Shown: positions 1 through 11,337, counted from the first letter of the stretch. The stretch is 64,000 bases of DNA from Streblospio benedicti (GCA_019095985.1 CM032659.1:9424936-9488935); one strand, 5' to 3'. The notes: generated from the sequence alone by a model not told the origin. Program-made: numbers and translations.

Positions 1-2006
1 ACCAAACAATTAAAAAAACATTTTGATCTGTTAAGATAAACTTTGATATCGCTGTCAATGTGGATACTTTGTCTCAGATTAATGTGTGGTCTCTATTAAC
101 ATGAAAAATCTATTCAAAACTCTTTAATTTTGATTTAATGTAAACTTATTTTCATGTTTATGTTTACTTTGGGTGTGCTAGAAGCTTTTTCCAAATAATG
201 TATTGTGAGAATGGTTGATATGAACTCAAAAGGTTTCACTATACGACATGCAGAGGATGCATTTTGCAAATTTACAATTTATCTCATGGCTGCAAATGCA
301 GTTCAATTATTGTACTCAAAAGGATATTTTCTTATGTGTTTAATATCGCTAAATGTATATCCATGTATTATAGATTTATTATCGGTAAGTTATACTATTG
401 TATACACATTTTGAAATACGTATGCTTCAAAAGATTAAGTAAGGTAACTCGCGTAACCATTTACGAGCGAATACACAATTCATCAGGTATGATTTATTAT
501 GTTAATTTTTAAATAACAACTTAATCTGTGAGGATTTAAATACGTATAGCTTTCATATTTATGGTCTTTATTTCCAATGTGTTTTCAACAAAGGATATGC
601 GCATTTTACAGCTTCATTAAAACACATACATTTGTAGAATAATTTTTAGATTATAAGTGTATTTATGTATATTTTTGTTTACATTCCATAATATAATGGT
701 TTATTGTGGGCTGCTGTCCTGTAGAAATGTGTAAATAGGAGTGGTAGTAGGACTTCTCATCCAAATTACCATATTTCCATTTATAAAAAAGACAAGATAG
801 TAACATCATTGTTAAAAAATACTATCTCACTTTAGGTTACATTGATTGTGTTAGGAATAGGATAATTCTTAAGCATGTGTTTCAAAAGCTGTTCAAACTA
901 TCAATTTTAACTGTTTAAACTGTTGTTTGAAAAATACATGCACGTTAGCACATGGGATTATGGTGGAATGATATTTAGGCACCACCTGTATAATGGGACA
1001 ATATGATGATGGGGAAATGTGTGGTGAATGGTGACATGTGGTGTATCATAGATTGCTGCTTGATGTGAAAAAATCAATAATATTCTAAATTGTTTTTCAT
1101 GCCTTGTGTTTATTGAATTTTTTCTCCATAAGAGTTGGTTGTAATTTGGAACGGATAGAAGGATAGAAGTGTAGAGCAAGATGCAACAAGTGGAGCAAAG
1201 TGGTTAGTTTCTAGTTAACACTACTATCAGTATCAACAAATACTGCGTGGGCATTTTGATTGTAGCATATAGTAAGAATTTATTTATGTAATTCTCATTA
1301 GAGACAAATTTTAGGAAAGAAAAATAAATATATTTAAGAAAACAACAAAGACATTAAGACAAACCAGAAAAAACTAATAGAAAACAATGAGAATATTAAA
1401 TTATTACTTTTCTAAGACTTCTCTACTATTTCTTTTTAGAAATATGTCCCCCACTATATTTGCACATTTTCAACATGAAACGACAAACACAAGATATTTT
1501 TGTGGATGTTAACACATAAGTCTTTTTTCATTTTTAGACAAAAAGTTTAATGATAGTACAAAAGACATAATAAAGGCAAAATGCTAAATATATGGTACAA
1601 ACGGGCAAGCCCAGTGTATGACATCCTAATTTTGAATCATGTTTAAATTGGCACTTAATAATACAAGATATGCATAATAACTAGCATTGTTCATATGGCA
1701 TCCAATTTTTAGACATATTCAAATTTGAACATAATAACTTAACTAGTCTATAAAGACAGAGAACAACTAAGGAAAAAGAACACTACCCTGTCGTTTAATA
1801 TGCAATTATGTTAATTTAACAGATATATGGCATTTTTACAGGATTTTACTCAAATAATATGTATTTCCTTTTGTCACTTTTAAGACTTCATAACATAAAT
1901 CCTTTTCATTGTTCAAAACAAAGATGCTTTACCAATATGATTGTTCGATCTTTTTACTGGTATATATCACATGTTTTTTTGTTTTGTTTTTTCAATGACT
2001 TTAATA
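1..2006. other. Gene-free AT-rich stretch
   Basis: I see no convincing gene here. The open frames are under 85 codons, lack a recognisable domain and have the composition of random AT-rich DNA. No long repeat or RNA gene stands out. Confidence 0.6.
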
Positions 2007-2155
2007 GGTTATCATATGAGTGGGGCGGAGATATGAGCCAATATCTCACTGAATCGTTTTGATAACAGTATGAGTGAGCTGAGCGAATGAGTGCTGTTAT
2101 CAATACCACGAGGTGAGATGTTGGTTCATATTTCCACCCCATGAGTATAATTACC
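2007..2155. repeat. Foldback (palindromic) repeat, MITE-like
   Basis: Two 62-nt arms, 2007-2068 and 2094-2155, are reverse complements over about three quarters of their length and are separated by a 25-nt centre. The best-conserved parts are the GATAACAG/CTGTTATC ends next to the loop and the ATCTCAC/GTGAGAT block. Such a structure is typical of an aged non-autonomous foldback DNA element. I see no clear target duplication, so the superfamily is not assigned. Confidence 0.7.
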
Positions 2156-3942
2156 TTTTTCTCCCACGTACATACTAGACAACAAGGCATAGAAACCACT
2201 TAAAACTATTCAACAATGTCTATCCAAGAACAAAAGAAAGTACTTCAGGTGAGTTCAGTTAAGGTCAAGGTACGAAGTACAATGAGATAGCCTTTATCAA
2301 CTAGAGTGATACCTTGCTGCACGCACTGAAGAACCAACAAAGCGCGGGCGGCAAACTATATTGATTGCAGTCACATGTCTTCATAGTCCACAAACAGCAG
2401 AAATGGATCAATAGTCTGGTCCAATTTTTCTGTCAATTTCATTATCAATGCTGCCATCTGGTGTTTAAAAAGGATAACGTTACAACTTTATGAATGAATC
2501 TATAGGAAAGTGTAGTAAAGTAGTCCCCTTTACATTGTAATTATCATAATTCATGCAGAGATTGGCGTATAAAATTATGAAGAGATCAGAAAATATCCTA
2601 CGGCCTGCCCATTCATAAACAAGTACATATCCAGACAGTTTAAATGATGAATGTTTTGGTTGTTCACGATATAATCATCACATCTAAAACCCAACGTATA
2701 TTGAGGTTTTGTGCCAGGTTGACTTTTGAAGCAAAAGTTTACATTCTTATATTATTAGCTTTCAGATATTTTGACCTACTTGCTTTATTTGCCATCCAGC
2801 ATCAGTGTATCATTAGCTATTCTATCTTTGATGTTCTTGTGTTTGGTGTCTTTCACGTATCACTAAAAAGTGCCAACCAAGGCATTTACTATTTTTAGGT
2901 CTACTCATCAGAGAAAAAAACCCTCAGCATAATCAGTATCCCGCTGTATTCATGTCGGTCTTGATTATTGTTTGATTGATTGAAACTTGCAATTATCGGT
3001 GGTGGATATATCTGCAAATGGCAATTAGTTAGTTTTCCTTACTATTAGCTTGCACAAAAACGCAGAGTATAATGCTGTCATGAACCTGGGCACGTGTAAC
3101 CTTCTAACAGATGAAAGGTATCCTTGAAGTATTACATGGCAAAGGACAGGACACAGCAAAGAGGAAAATATAAAAGTAAAGAGGTGTTGATTAAAGGTTA
3201 GTAATATTAATATCAATAATTCGTATTTAGACTTCTACAAAGCCACACCGATTATCTATAGATATAACATGTGCATGTGGGAGTATATTATGTAGTTGTA
3301 TTATGTTTGCTGAAGATCTACATGTACATGTCCGTATTATTCCACGGGAGTTGATTCAAGCTTCCATTTCATGTATCAGTATTTGGAGGTTCATGGTGCT
3401 ACAACTGTGATATGTTTTTCGCTCAGTTTTGCAATGTGCATTGGGGATTATGCTAACAAATTTATATTCATGTCAAAATAGTATAGATATGGCATGATGA
3501 AGACACCACATATTCTTGCTAACGCAATGCCTTCAATGCCTTCCCACATCAGCACATATTATTTTGACACACGTCATAGGTTTGCTTAGTATATAACAGT
3601 GACCACTATCATTTATTTGTTCTCAAATGCCCCCAACACGGTGCTACTAGCTCCCAACACTGCTTTCCAATACGCAGATTTCTCAAACACCGACTGACAG
3701 TTGTAGCCCAGGGATGGGCGCAATACTTACAAAAAAAGTATACTTTACTTTATAGTGCAATATTCTGCAATAATGTATTACATTTAAAACAAAGGCAGCA
3801 GCATGAGCTGGAGTTCATTACAACCAATCAGAGTATTGTTATGATTTTGAGTAGCAAATTGTTTTGGTTGATAATAGGGTTAGTAATGTTGTTTCTTCAA
3901 AATTTCACTTACTTAAATGTCTTTTCCTAGCTGCTCAAATGA
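2156..3942. other. Gene-free spacer
   Basis: No gene is supported. The motif CAGGGATGGGC at about 3711-3721 resembles the terminus of hAT-type DNA transposons, but I found no matching opposite end nearby. The longest open frame (84 codons at 2644) has no recognisable features. Confidence 0.5.
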
Positions 3943-4343
3943 TGTAACACTCCATGTTTAACGTTATTATTTATAGTTTATGTTGTTACATACTTTTAGT
4001 TTCTGTTTATGTTTAGATCTTTTGTTGTAGCCTTGTATTTTAATGTTTTTACACTTATTTTTATTATCTGTTGGCCATATTGTGAGATAGCGCCATCTAC
4101 AGGTGACCTGGGGGAAAACAATTAACCTGACCCAGTTTTTGCCATATAAAAAGCCTGGTTTGCATTGTGAGTGGCTGGATTTTGTAATGGTGACTTTTGC
4201 TGAAAGCTGTTGTGAAACTGTGTTATATAAATATTTTGTAGATTTTGAGTAAAAGAAATGGTTAGTAATAAAGAAATGAATTATATTTTCCTTTTTATAT
4301 TTTTCTAAATAAAAAACAGGACAAAAATCGCTACAGTATTACA
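3943..4343 (+). mobile_element. Possible solo LTR, Ty3/Gypsy-like
   Basis: A roughly 400-bp block starts with TGTAAC and ends with TTACA. It contains a TATA-box-like motif (CATATAAAAAG near 4143) and AATAAA-type signals towards its 3' end, in the order expected of a long terminal repeat. No internal region or second LTR is visible and the flanking bases show no clear target duplication. The call therefore rests on layout alone. It looks like an old fossil. Confidence 0.35.
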
Positions 4344-5060
4344 CTTTTATAGCCAATGATTGGAAGGTATAGATATCGATAAGTATAGATAGTAGTACAT
4401 TTAAGTCATGAACTCGAACCCCTTTTTAGTGAACTGAGTTTCCAATTGGTAAAGACCATGACATACGACTGGGAACATCTGTTTGAATGAATTTTACATG
4501 TGGGAAGATCGTATCCTTATCATAGTCCTGTGGTCAGGGTCATTATGTCATATCAGAGAGAAACAGATGTTAGCTTATTGTGGCAAGATGGCATTTAGAC
4601 CATCTGAAACTGACCTGTATGTGTAACCACAATACTGGCCATTACGTGCAATTGGCATGTTGCTCTTCAATTCAAATGTTTGCGGGCCTCGTTTTTGTTA
4701 AATCAAGGTGTACTATAATCTACCGTAAAGCTTGGTAATGCATTTTACGTGTTATATCAAAGAGAGTTTTCTAAGATTTGTCGATTTTCTATGTAATGGC
4801 CAACTCTGGTGGCAATTAATGGCCTATTCTTTTTAATTATTTTCCATCCGGTGAAGTGGCGTGGCTGATGCAAGCCTGCTCAATATGGAATTGCATGTAA
4901 AGGACACTATTTTGGTTGCACGTCCAGGTCGGTTTCGGATGATGATCTATATGCACGTGTAAAAAAAAACTAACACAATATGACCCGAATGACACTCTCT
5001 TTTAGCATACAAGCTACTATAATGTTCATAAGAAAAAATACAGCAATGAAATAACAGACT
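4344..5060. other. Upstream spacer of the BTB-Kelch gene
   Basis: No coding potential is visible. It should hold the promoter or a 5' untranslated exon of the downstream BTB-Kelch gene, but I cannot point to a TATA box or initiator. Confidence 0.4.
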
Positions 5061-5094
5061 TTTGAAAACATTTTATCACTATTTTGTAGACAAA

Positions 5095-6772
5095 ATGAGT
5101 TCCGTAGCCCCGTTCGTGCCCAAACATCCCGACAGCTATGGTTCCCACATCCTCCACCAGATGGCAGAACAGCGGGAGAACTCTGAACTCACGGACTTCA
5201 TCCTTTCGTCTCAAGGCCACGAACTTAATTGTCACCGATGCGTACTGGCTGCCTCTAGTCCATATTTTGACAAAATGTTCAGCCCAGGAAGGAAAGAAGT
5301 AGAGCAAGGAAAGGCTGCGATGGACGGTGTTGACTTTCACATAGTAGAATATATTGTGGATTTTATGTATGGCAAGTGTCCGTCAGTTTCATGGGACTAC
5401 GTTGATAAACTATCCAAAGCATGTGAATTGATGGAATTGATTGAGCTGAAAAAACAGGTAGACATCTATATTGCAGATAATCGGATTGATGACATTAGTA
5501 CTTGTTTGGAAAACACTGCAATCTGTTCTTCCAAAATAGCAGAACCAAAAGCCAAGCCTGTGATAGAATCAGAATTGCCTTCTGATGTACAAGATTTCTT
5601 AAAGCTGCAATATGAGGAGGTTGTTGCTTATCTTAATAACAATGAAAAAGATTTTTCTCATCAGGATGGACTCTTGTACACTTTGATAGGGTGGGTCTCC
5701 GCAAATAAAGATCAACGGAAGCCATTGATGATGGATGTTCTAAAGTTTGCTAAACTCCCAAAATGCTCAGCAGCTGCTATCAATCGCGTGACAAAAGTTC
5801 AAAGTGACCTATTTACAGAGCCCGGTGTGATGCGTCTTATTCACGAGTCTGTTATGCCTAGGTTTGAAGAGAGTGAAAAGAAGAGAAATCAAAGTGTGCT
5901 AGTATTGGGTGGAATGGCAGAATATGGCTATGATGAAGATTGTTATACAGAATGTTGGGAATATTCTACTCGTTTTGCAATTGCTTCATGGCAAAGCATC
6001 ACCAATATCCCTGAGGAAGTGGTTGGTAAGGAAGCTTCATTTGTGTGTATTCCATACGGATTTGCAGTGATATGTGGAGGCAGAAGTGGAACTGTTAATG
6101 CTAAATATGATCTAAACAAAAAGATATGGACTGATCTGCCGCCAACACCAGAAAACCTCCAAGACACTGTGGCTTTGTACACGGATGGGAAAGTTCACGT
6201 TTTAGATGGAGGGAAGTTATTCTGATAGTTGGGGGAACAACAAAATGTACACTCTAAATCTACATACTCTAAAATGGAGTAGAGGACCAAATCGATTAGA
6301 AGATCAAGTTCATCCAATAGCCACATCGTATAAACAGTCCCTCTGGGCTGTGTGGTTTAGTGCCTGCACATTCCAACTTTTAGCACCAGGTGCGAGCAAG
6401 TGGGTTTATAAAGCCACCCTGCCAGCCAATTTACAGAGCAGGGGAGCACGTCTTGTAGGGTATAAAGAAAACCTCTTCTTTCTGGGTGGTTTCTCTAATG
6501 TCTGTGGCTGCTACACTATTGGAACAGACCAGTGGACGGAAATGACATCAAGGCCAACAGTGCGTCATGAATATGGATCTGCGTTTGTGTTGGACGAAAA
6601 GATTTATTTGTGTGGAGGAGGATTGGACGATGTAGTCGAAGATGATGTTGAGGTCATCACAGATTGCATAGAAGAGTATGATCCTGAAACCGACCAGTGG
6701 AAAGTGTCCACGACCAAACTCCCACAAAAAATGATATTGTTCACTGCTTGCTGTTTGCCTGATGCAATTTGA
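5095..6772 (+). CDS. BTB-BACK-Kelch protein (KLHL-like), frame broken once
   Basis: This single-exon gene of about 559 codons encodes a KLHL-type protein. The family serves as substrate adaptors for Cullin-3 ubiquitin ligases. Seen: a BTB domain at residues ~20-125 (LTDFILSSQGHELNCHRCVL, then LAASSPYFDKMF), a BACK domain at ~155-262 and Kelch repeats from ~266 onward (VLVLGG, VICGG, FFLGG, LCGGG blades). The start at 5095 is chosen because TTTTGTAG just upstream looks like a splice acceptor in the 5' leader; an in-frame ATG at 5062 is the alternative. Frame one stops at 6223-6225, inside a Kelch blade. Homology continues in the next frame to a stop at 6770-6772, so the break lies in the GGAGGGAAG run at 6208-6216 and looks like one extra base. 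Either the assembly has a one-base error or this is a recent pseudogene. The rest of both frames is clean, which favours an error or a young lesion. An ATTAAA polyadenylation-like signal is at 6887-6892. Confidence 0.87.
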
Positions 6773-6886
6773 CAAGGTCATCCGGACACTAGTTGAATTG
6801 AATGTGTGGCTCAACGAGATTTTGTATATAAATGAAGATAAATGAGATTAGTCAAAGAAATCCTGTGTGATAAAAATAGTTGTGAT

Positions 6887-6892
6887 ATTAAA
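6887..6892 (+). promoter_or_regulatory. Possible polyadenylation signal (ATTAAA)
   Basis: The common AATAAA variant ATTAAA lies 115 bases after the Kelch gene stop codon. No canonical AATAAA occurs between the stop and this point. Confidence 0.35.
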
Positions 6893-7870
6893 TATGTTAG
6901 TCCATTATATCTAATATTATCTTTTCTAATTTTACGTTGATAGATTGTTATTGTGTCCATAGAATGGATTATGCCCAATGGGCTTGAGAAGTGTCTTGAG
7001 ATACTGGACATCTTTTCTAAAATGTATTTGCATCCATGTGTATAGAGTGTTTATAAAGTGTTCATAAAATTTATCACGACTAATTGTTTTGTGTCTTGAG
7101 ATATGTATGAATTTGTTCTAAAACTATGTAATTTTACTGCATTATATGAATAACGATTATTTTCATGAGAAGAGGTAGGTGAGTGTGTAGTGGTGGTGGT
7201 GGTAAACCAATGCGAGGACTTTAAAACATAAAAAAATACAGATTAAATGAGTGTCTGCAGCATGAATGTGGTAAACGAATGATTGATCAAATAGCTCAAT
7301 TACATAACTTTGCAAGTAAGTTACCGATATTGTAACACATTGTTCGAATCCATCAAATACACTAGGGGGTTATAAAGGGGACAAATAATGTTATTTTAGG
7401 TTTCTGTTACACTCTGAGTTTCTCTTATTATTACTTCATTTTTTACTAAATACAGTACACTTGTTGCATGGGTAATAATCTTATGTAATGATATACATTG
7501 GTGTGAAATATACAGATCAATTAAAACTTGTGTTATGCAACGTTTAATGAAAATTTTACAACTTTGCCTGTGCACCATTACAACACAGAGAAAAAAATCG
7601 GAATGATAAAAAATCAATAACAAAATTAAAATTAAAAGTTAAAATCCATAGTCCGGCTTTCTCAGAAGCCATATATCTTCAGATATATCAACATCTATAC
7701 AGTTTACACAGTTCAATAGAAATTAGGTACGAAACATTCATTAACTACACAAATCTATTTTTGAGATTCTGGCTTTTAACATTGAACATCACTGCTATAT
7801 ACCTAATATAATATATTGCGGAGTCGGTTCCCATAAAACATGCATCATATTATGAAAACTTAAAATATGA
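6893..7870. other. Gene-free spacer
   Basis: AT-rich, with no supported gene. A short (GGT)n-like run lies near 7190-7202. Confidence 0.5.
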
Positions 7871-8897
7871 TCTAATGTTTCTTTAAAACATATGGTGTTC
7901 TTTATCATCTATAGTATAATAAACATTAAAAATGTGGAATTCATCATTTATCCCATATAATCTCTTAGGCCTGTAAAGAAATAGTCCATATTTTATTCTA
8001 TGGGTTGGTGTCCCACGAAATGTATTCTACTAAGCATGCTAGTGATGGTAAAAGGTCCCTTTCAAAACATGTTGTTCTTCATTGGTTACAGTGTAATAAA
8101 CAGTAAAAAGCTGAAAATAGATTTACCCTTATAAAGCTACTGGTCCGCTTCAGCACTGCAAATACATATGAAATACAGCTATGTATATTCTAGTACAAAT
8201 CTTTGAAGTATTTGCTTGGATGTGATTCCAGTTGGCCCTATACTTGGTTGAAAAGGTATTGATGGACTATCTATCTCCAAGGAAACCTTGTGTGACTGGG
8301 CAGTATAGGGTTATTTCTTATGAACCGGATTTTATAATAAGCTTCAGATCAGAGACGCCTCGATAAATTTCCATGTATCTAAAATTAGCACTTTTTCGTG
8401 ATAAGAGACTTTCCAAAAATATAATGTAAAGTAGAGATTATTGTCGTCCTGGAAACCCTGACTGATAAGTTCAATGAAATCCAGGGTTGACTTACACAAC
8501 CATAGATAATCTACGTCATCTGAGCTGTAACACATGTACATTTATATACTTTTGATCAGCTCTGTTAGGCCTATTTATCATCCCACGTAATGCACATTAC
8601 AGACCATTAATACGTGGACTCTCATGTAGTATAGTTCAGCAAAGTTTAAAACCACGTGTACTTAATTTCATTATAGTCTAGATGGTAAAATGAAAGTGAG
8701 TTATCATGATCCTCATTAATAACTCTTTGATGCTCTTGCGTCTGGTTCTTTTCACCAACATTCCAAGCAATGCATTTTACATGTATCTTGTTTGGGTATA
8801 CCCATGAGAAATGAGCAGCATCAATCATAGTATTAAAGAGACATGCATTTCTTCCATTCCATTTCTTCGTAATTAAACATTTTTTAACTCTGGGAAG
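7871..8897 (-). pseudogene. Degenerate protein-like modules, minus strand
   Basis: Several short minus-strand frames share a loose pattern of an aromatic beta-like strand followed by charged residues. Seen: one segment around 7920-7870 with FNVYYTIDDKEHH; one around 8120-8040 with FTVYYTVTNEEQHVL; one around 8541-8344 with LYFTLYFWKVSYHEKVL; and a Trp-rich segment 8897-8647 (FSWVYPNKIHVKCIAWN) that ends at a stop and is preceded by an acceptor-like TCTTCCCAG. The DNA also shows an approximate repeat between 7872-7940 and 8055-8120. I do not recognise the family. The stops between segments mean either separate exons of an unknown repeat protein or a decayed gene. Coding status is uncertain. 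Confidence 0.25.
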
Positions 8898-8912
8898 ATG
8901 TTTTGTACCCAC

Positions 8913-9886
8913 ACATTGGCGATGTCAATATTATTATTCTATCAGCCTTAATAAACATTTTATACACTCAAATTTGAGCTTGCAGCGCACGAGTGATAAA
9001 GGCTACAGTCCTGTTTTAGTACGGAACCTTCCAATGTCAATCTATTTGTTTTTCTCTCTGTTTTAATTTATTTATATTGTAAATTCAAACGCGTGTTTAT
9101 GATTGTAAAATTGGAAATTCAAACGCGTGTTTATGATTGTAAAATTGGAAGTTATATAGGTACAACATGTCAAGTATATAGAAAATGCATGGCGGTGTTG
9201 TTTTTCTTTTGTCTGCTGTGGTTTGCTATATTCGACACTAACCCCCAGACGGTGTGAGACGTAGATTATTTTGGCCTACATTTGATGTACAGGTTGATAT
9301 TTTTTTTTTACCTACATATGATATACAGGTTGACATTTTGATGCATGCACAGAGTCAGTCACAACGCAAATTGATGGCACAGACTCTACCTTCAAATCAC
9401 GGACGTGTAAGCCGGACACTGACAACAACAACTACCACTTTTCAGGTTGTTTATATACTGGTCAACTTACATTTACTAAAAAGCGTGTGTTTATGCAAAT
9501 TAATGTCATAATGTACACCAGCACCACACCATATTCAACATGAACTGATCCTAAAAAGAGGCATTACTTGAACCATGTGGATTAAAGTTTGTTGCATGTA
9601 TCTGTAAATTAAAATTTATGATGGAGCAGGAGATCATGGAAGCTAGTCAATAACAATTAAACATCAATGAGAACTTTAATCTTTACCAAATACTAGTACA
9701 ATGTGCAAATAGCAAACAACAATAACACTGCATTAGTCCAAACGCTTAAGTATATAATGACACTACTTGTTAAATATGACACTGACGCCATAAATGTTTA
9801 AAATAATTGTTGCACCATTGGTATATTTGTCTACATCTTCACTTGCGTTTACCCCTGTTTCTTTTAAAACAGATTTCCATCAGAAT
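8913..9886. other. Gene-free spacer with short tandem duplications
   Basis: No gene is supported. Two local duplications are visible: a ~34-bp unit repeated twice at 9082-9149 (around AAATTCAAACGCGTGTTTAT), and a diverged pair at ~9277-9340 around GATATACAGGTTGA. Confidence 0.55.
9082..9149. repeat. Tandem duplication of a 34-bp unit
   Basis: Two adjacent, nearly identical copies of a 34-bp unit containing ATTCAAACGCGTGTTTATGA. The near identity implies a recent duplication. Confidence 0.85.
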
Positions 9887-9887
9887 C

Positions 9888-9974
9888 ATGACCTCGAATG
9901 CAGGCGTATGCCTGCTTTGGGTGTTGTTTCTGTTCACACCTTTATGGCATATTGGCAACGGTAATAGAAATGGT
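9888..9974 (+). CDS. Possible signal-peptide exon of a tiny secreted peptide
   Basis: An ATG opens a 29-codon frame with the shape of a secretory signal: MTSNAGVC, then the hydrophobic run LLWVLFLFTPLW, then a polar Gly/Asn-rich tail. It lies between an acceptor-like TTTTAAAACAG ending at 9872 and a consensus donor GTAAGT at 9975. A 9-nt segment at 10434-10442, bounded by TTTTTCAG and GTAAGA, could be an in-phase microexon. A further acceptor at 10597 would lead to a stop after four codons. I do not recognise the product, and the predicted peptide (about 36 residues) is so short that chance is a serious alternative. Confidence 0.25.
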
Positions 9975-10023
9975 GTAAGTGGCCCAAAGGATTTGTATTA
10001 ATATGTAAGCCAAGCATTAAGTC

Positions 10024-10160
10024 AGATAATGCATTCAGTTTCGGTTGATATTAAAATCTAAGAACCTTACCCCGGCTACGCCTCGGACCGAGACATCTGG
10101 GCCAGACAGCGTCTGCAGGTTCTTAGATTTTAATATCAACCGAAACTGAATGCATTATCT
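10024..10160. repeat. Perfect 44-bp-arm hairpin element
   Basis: Arms 10024-10067 and 10117-10160 are exact reverse complements over all 44 positions, around a 49-nt centre. The outer ends read AGATAATGCATT. Perfect arms imply a young insertion or ongoing gene conversion. It could be a foldback MITE. No flanking duplication is obvious. Confidence 0.92.
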
Positions 10161-10482
10161 AGTACATAAAATTATTAAGTGAAATTGTCTGAGGAGGTGG
10201 TTGCTGTTCTTGTCCCTTTAATGTCGGTTATGATTATGGTTTGGTTGATTATTCACGATGACTGTCCATTTACGTTCCATTTACGTTCAAAACGTGTTAA
10301 ACTAGTTTAAGTCTAAACATAGGCTCTTATACAATATTACTACTGTTCAGGTTTGTCTTGTTATACACCTGTAAAAGGCCATCCTTTGTATTAATGTATG
10401 CTACTATTGTGTGTGGAAGTCATTATTTTTCAGAATGGACCGGTAAGAGGTCTTTATTATTCAACAGACATCTGGGCACCTA

Positions 10483-10593
10483 AAACCACGTGGTGTGTAA
10501 ACAAACATACAAACACGTGTATTGCAGTATCTTACATGATACTGTTGATACTGTTACACATGTTTGTATGTTTGTTTACACACCATGTGGTTT
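10483..10593. repeat. Hairpin element with 39-bp arms
   Basis: Arms 10483-10521 and 10555-10593 are near-perfect reverse complements around a 33-nt centre; the outer ends read AAACCACGTGG and CCATGTGGTTT. It lies between the splice-like sites of the possible peptide gene and just downstream of the minus-strand gene. Confidence 0.9.
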
Positions 10594-10657
10594 GCAGGTG
10601 GCAGCCAGCTAGGAAGTGGATTAGTCCTGAAAAGATAAGACATATCAAATGTACAAT

Positions 10658-10663
10658 TTTATT
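10658..10663 (-). promoter_or_regulatory. Polyadenylation signal AATAAA for the minus-strand gene
   Basis: TTTATT on the plus strand reads AATAAA on the minus strand, about 140 bases past the stop codon of the two-exon gene. The spacing is normal for a short 3' untranslated region. Confidence 0.5.
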
Positions 10664-10801
10664 GAAACAAATAACATATCTACAAATACAAACATATCTA
10701 AGAGTGAAAAATTAAGAGTCAAACTTTTAATGCTTAATCAAGTATATGATACATACATATGATACAGAAGTCGTATGCAATATATAGACCAACAATACTA
10801 A

Positions 10802-11001
10802 TTAGTCTAATAATTCATGAAGATTATCATGAAGGTTATCAAGTGGCGGGATGAGTTCTCCGGCTGCTCTACTCTTCCACCGCCTCCAATTGTCAAAAAC
10901 GTTGTTTGCCCACTTGGCTTTGGCTAATGTGGCAGCAGGAGTGACCGCGATGGCAAGTTGGTGATGCGACAGTGGTGTGGCCTTTTCAAATCGTGGTTTG
11001 T
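10802..11001 (-). CDS. Exon 2 (last) of small gene with DUF3504/Crypton-like N-terminal motif
   Basis: This is the terminal exon of a 125-residue protein. It is preceded on the minus strand by the acceptor TCAATTTCAG and ends at a TAA at 10804-10802. It continues exon 1 in phase (one base carried over). Residues ~86-125 contain TLAKAKWANNVFDNWRRWK, a Trp-anchored helical pattern like the start of the domain shared by KCTD1-, QRICH- and ZMYM-type proteins, which derives from Crypton tyrosine recombinases. That domain normally runs for a few hundred residues, whereas here the protein ends about 40 residues later with DNLHDNLHELLD. It may therefore be a stand-alone N-terminal module, a truncated relic or a short isoform. 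The family link is by motif resemblance only. The gene structure itself is well supported by the splice sites, the phase match and the downstream AATAAA. Confidence 0.62.
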
Positions 11002-11159
11002 CTGAAATTGACATGGGAATAAAAGTTTACTTTTAGGTCTATACTCTTGAATCGTGTCAGACACCAAATGCCAGGGTGTTACTATTATGATATATACACT
11101 GTACACATACATTTTGATCCATTCACTCATTAATGACCATGTATGATTTTAGTAATTAC

Positions 11160-11337
11160 CTGACACATTATCCTTGTCTTGTGTAGAATTGGGGGTATCT
11201 AGTACATCATCATATGCTTGGCTTAAAACATCATCATCAATTTCTTCACACGAACCAAAACCAGATAATCCATTGTAATTCTCAACCAAATCGAGATATT
11301 GGGAAAGTGCTTCATCAGTTTCATATCCATCTTCCAT
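11160..11337 (-). CDS. Exon 1 of the same small minus-strand gene
   Basis: The frame opens with an ATG at 11337-11335 and runs 59 codons plus one base to a consensus donor (CAG followed by GTAATT). The encoded stretch is strongly acidic: MEDGYETDEALSQYLDLVEN, then further runs of Glu and Asp such as CEEIDDDVL. Acidic N-terminal leaders of this kind are common ahead of DUF3504-type domains in invertebrate proteins, which is consistent with but does not prove the family call. The intron to exon 2 is only 158 bases. No TATA box is evident upstream. With exon 2 it gives a complete 378-nt coding sequence without internal stops. Confidence 0.62.

Noticed and set aside
3711-3760. CAGGGATGGGC hAT-like terminus
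   Set aside because: No complementary end or 8-bp target duplication was found, so no element can be delimited.
5026-5340. 104-codon minus-strand frame over the start of the BTB gene
   Set aside because: Antisense shadow of the BTB domain coding sequence.
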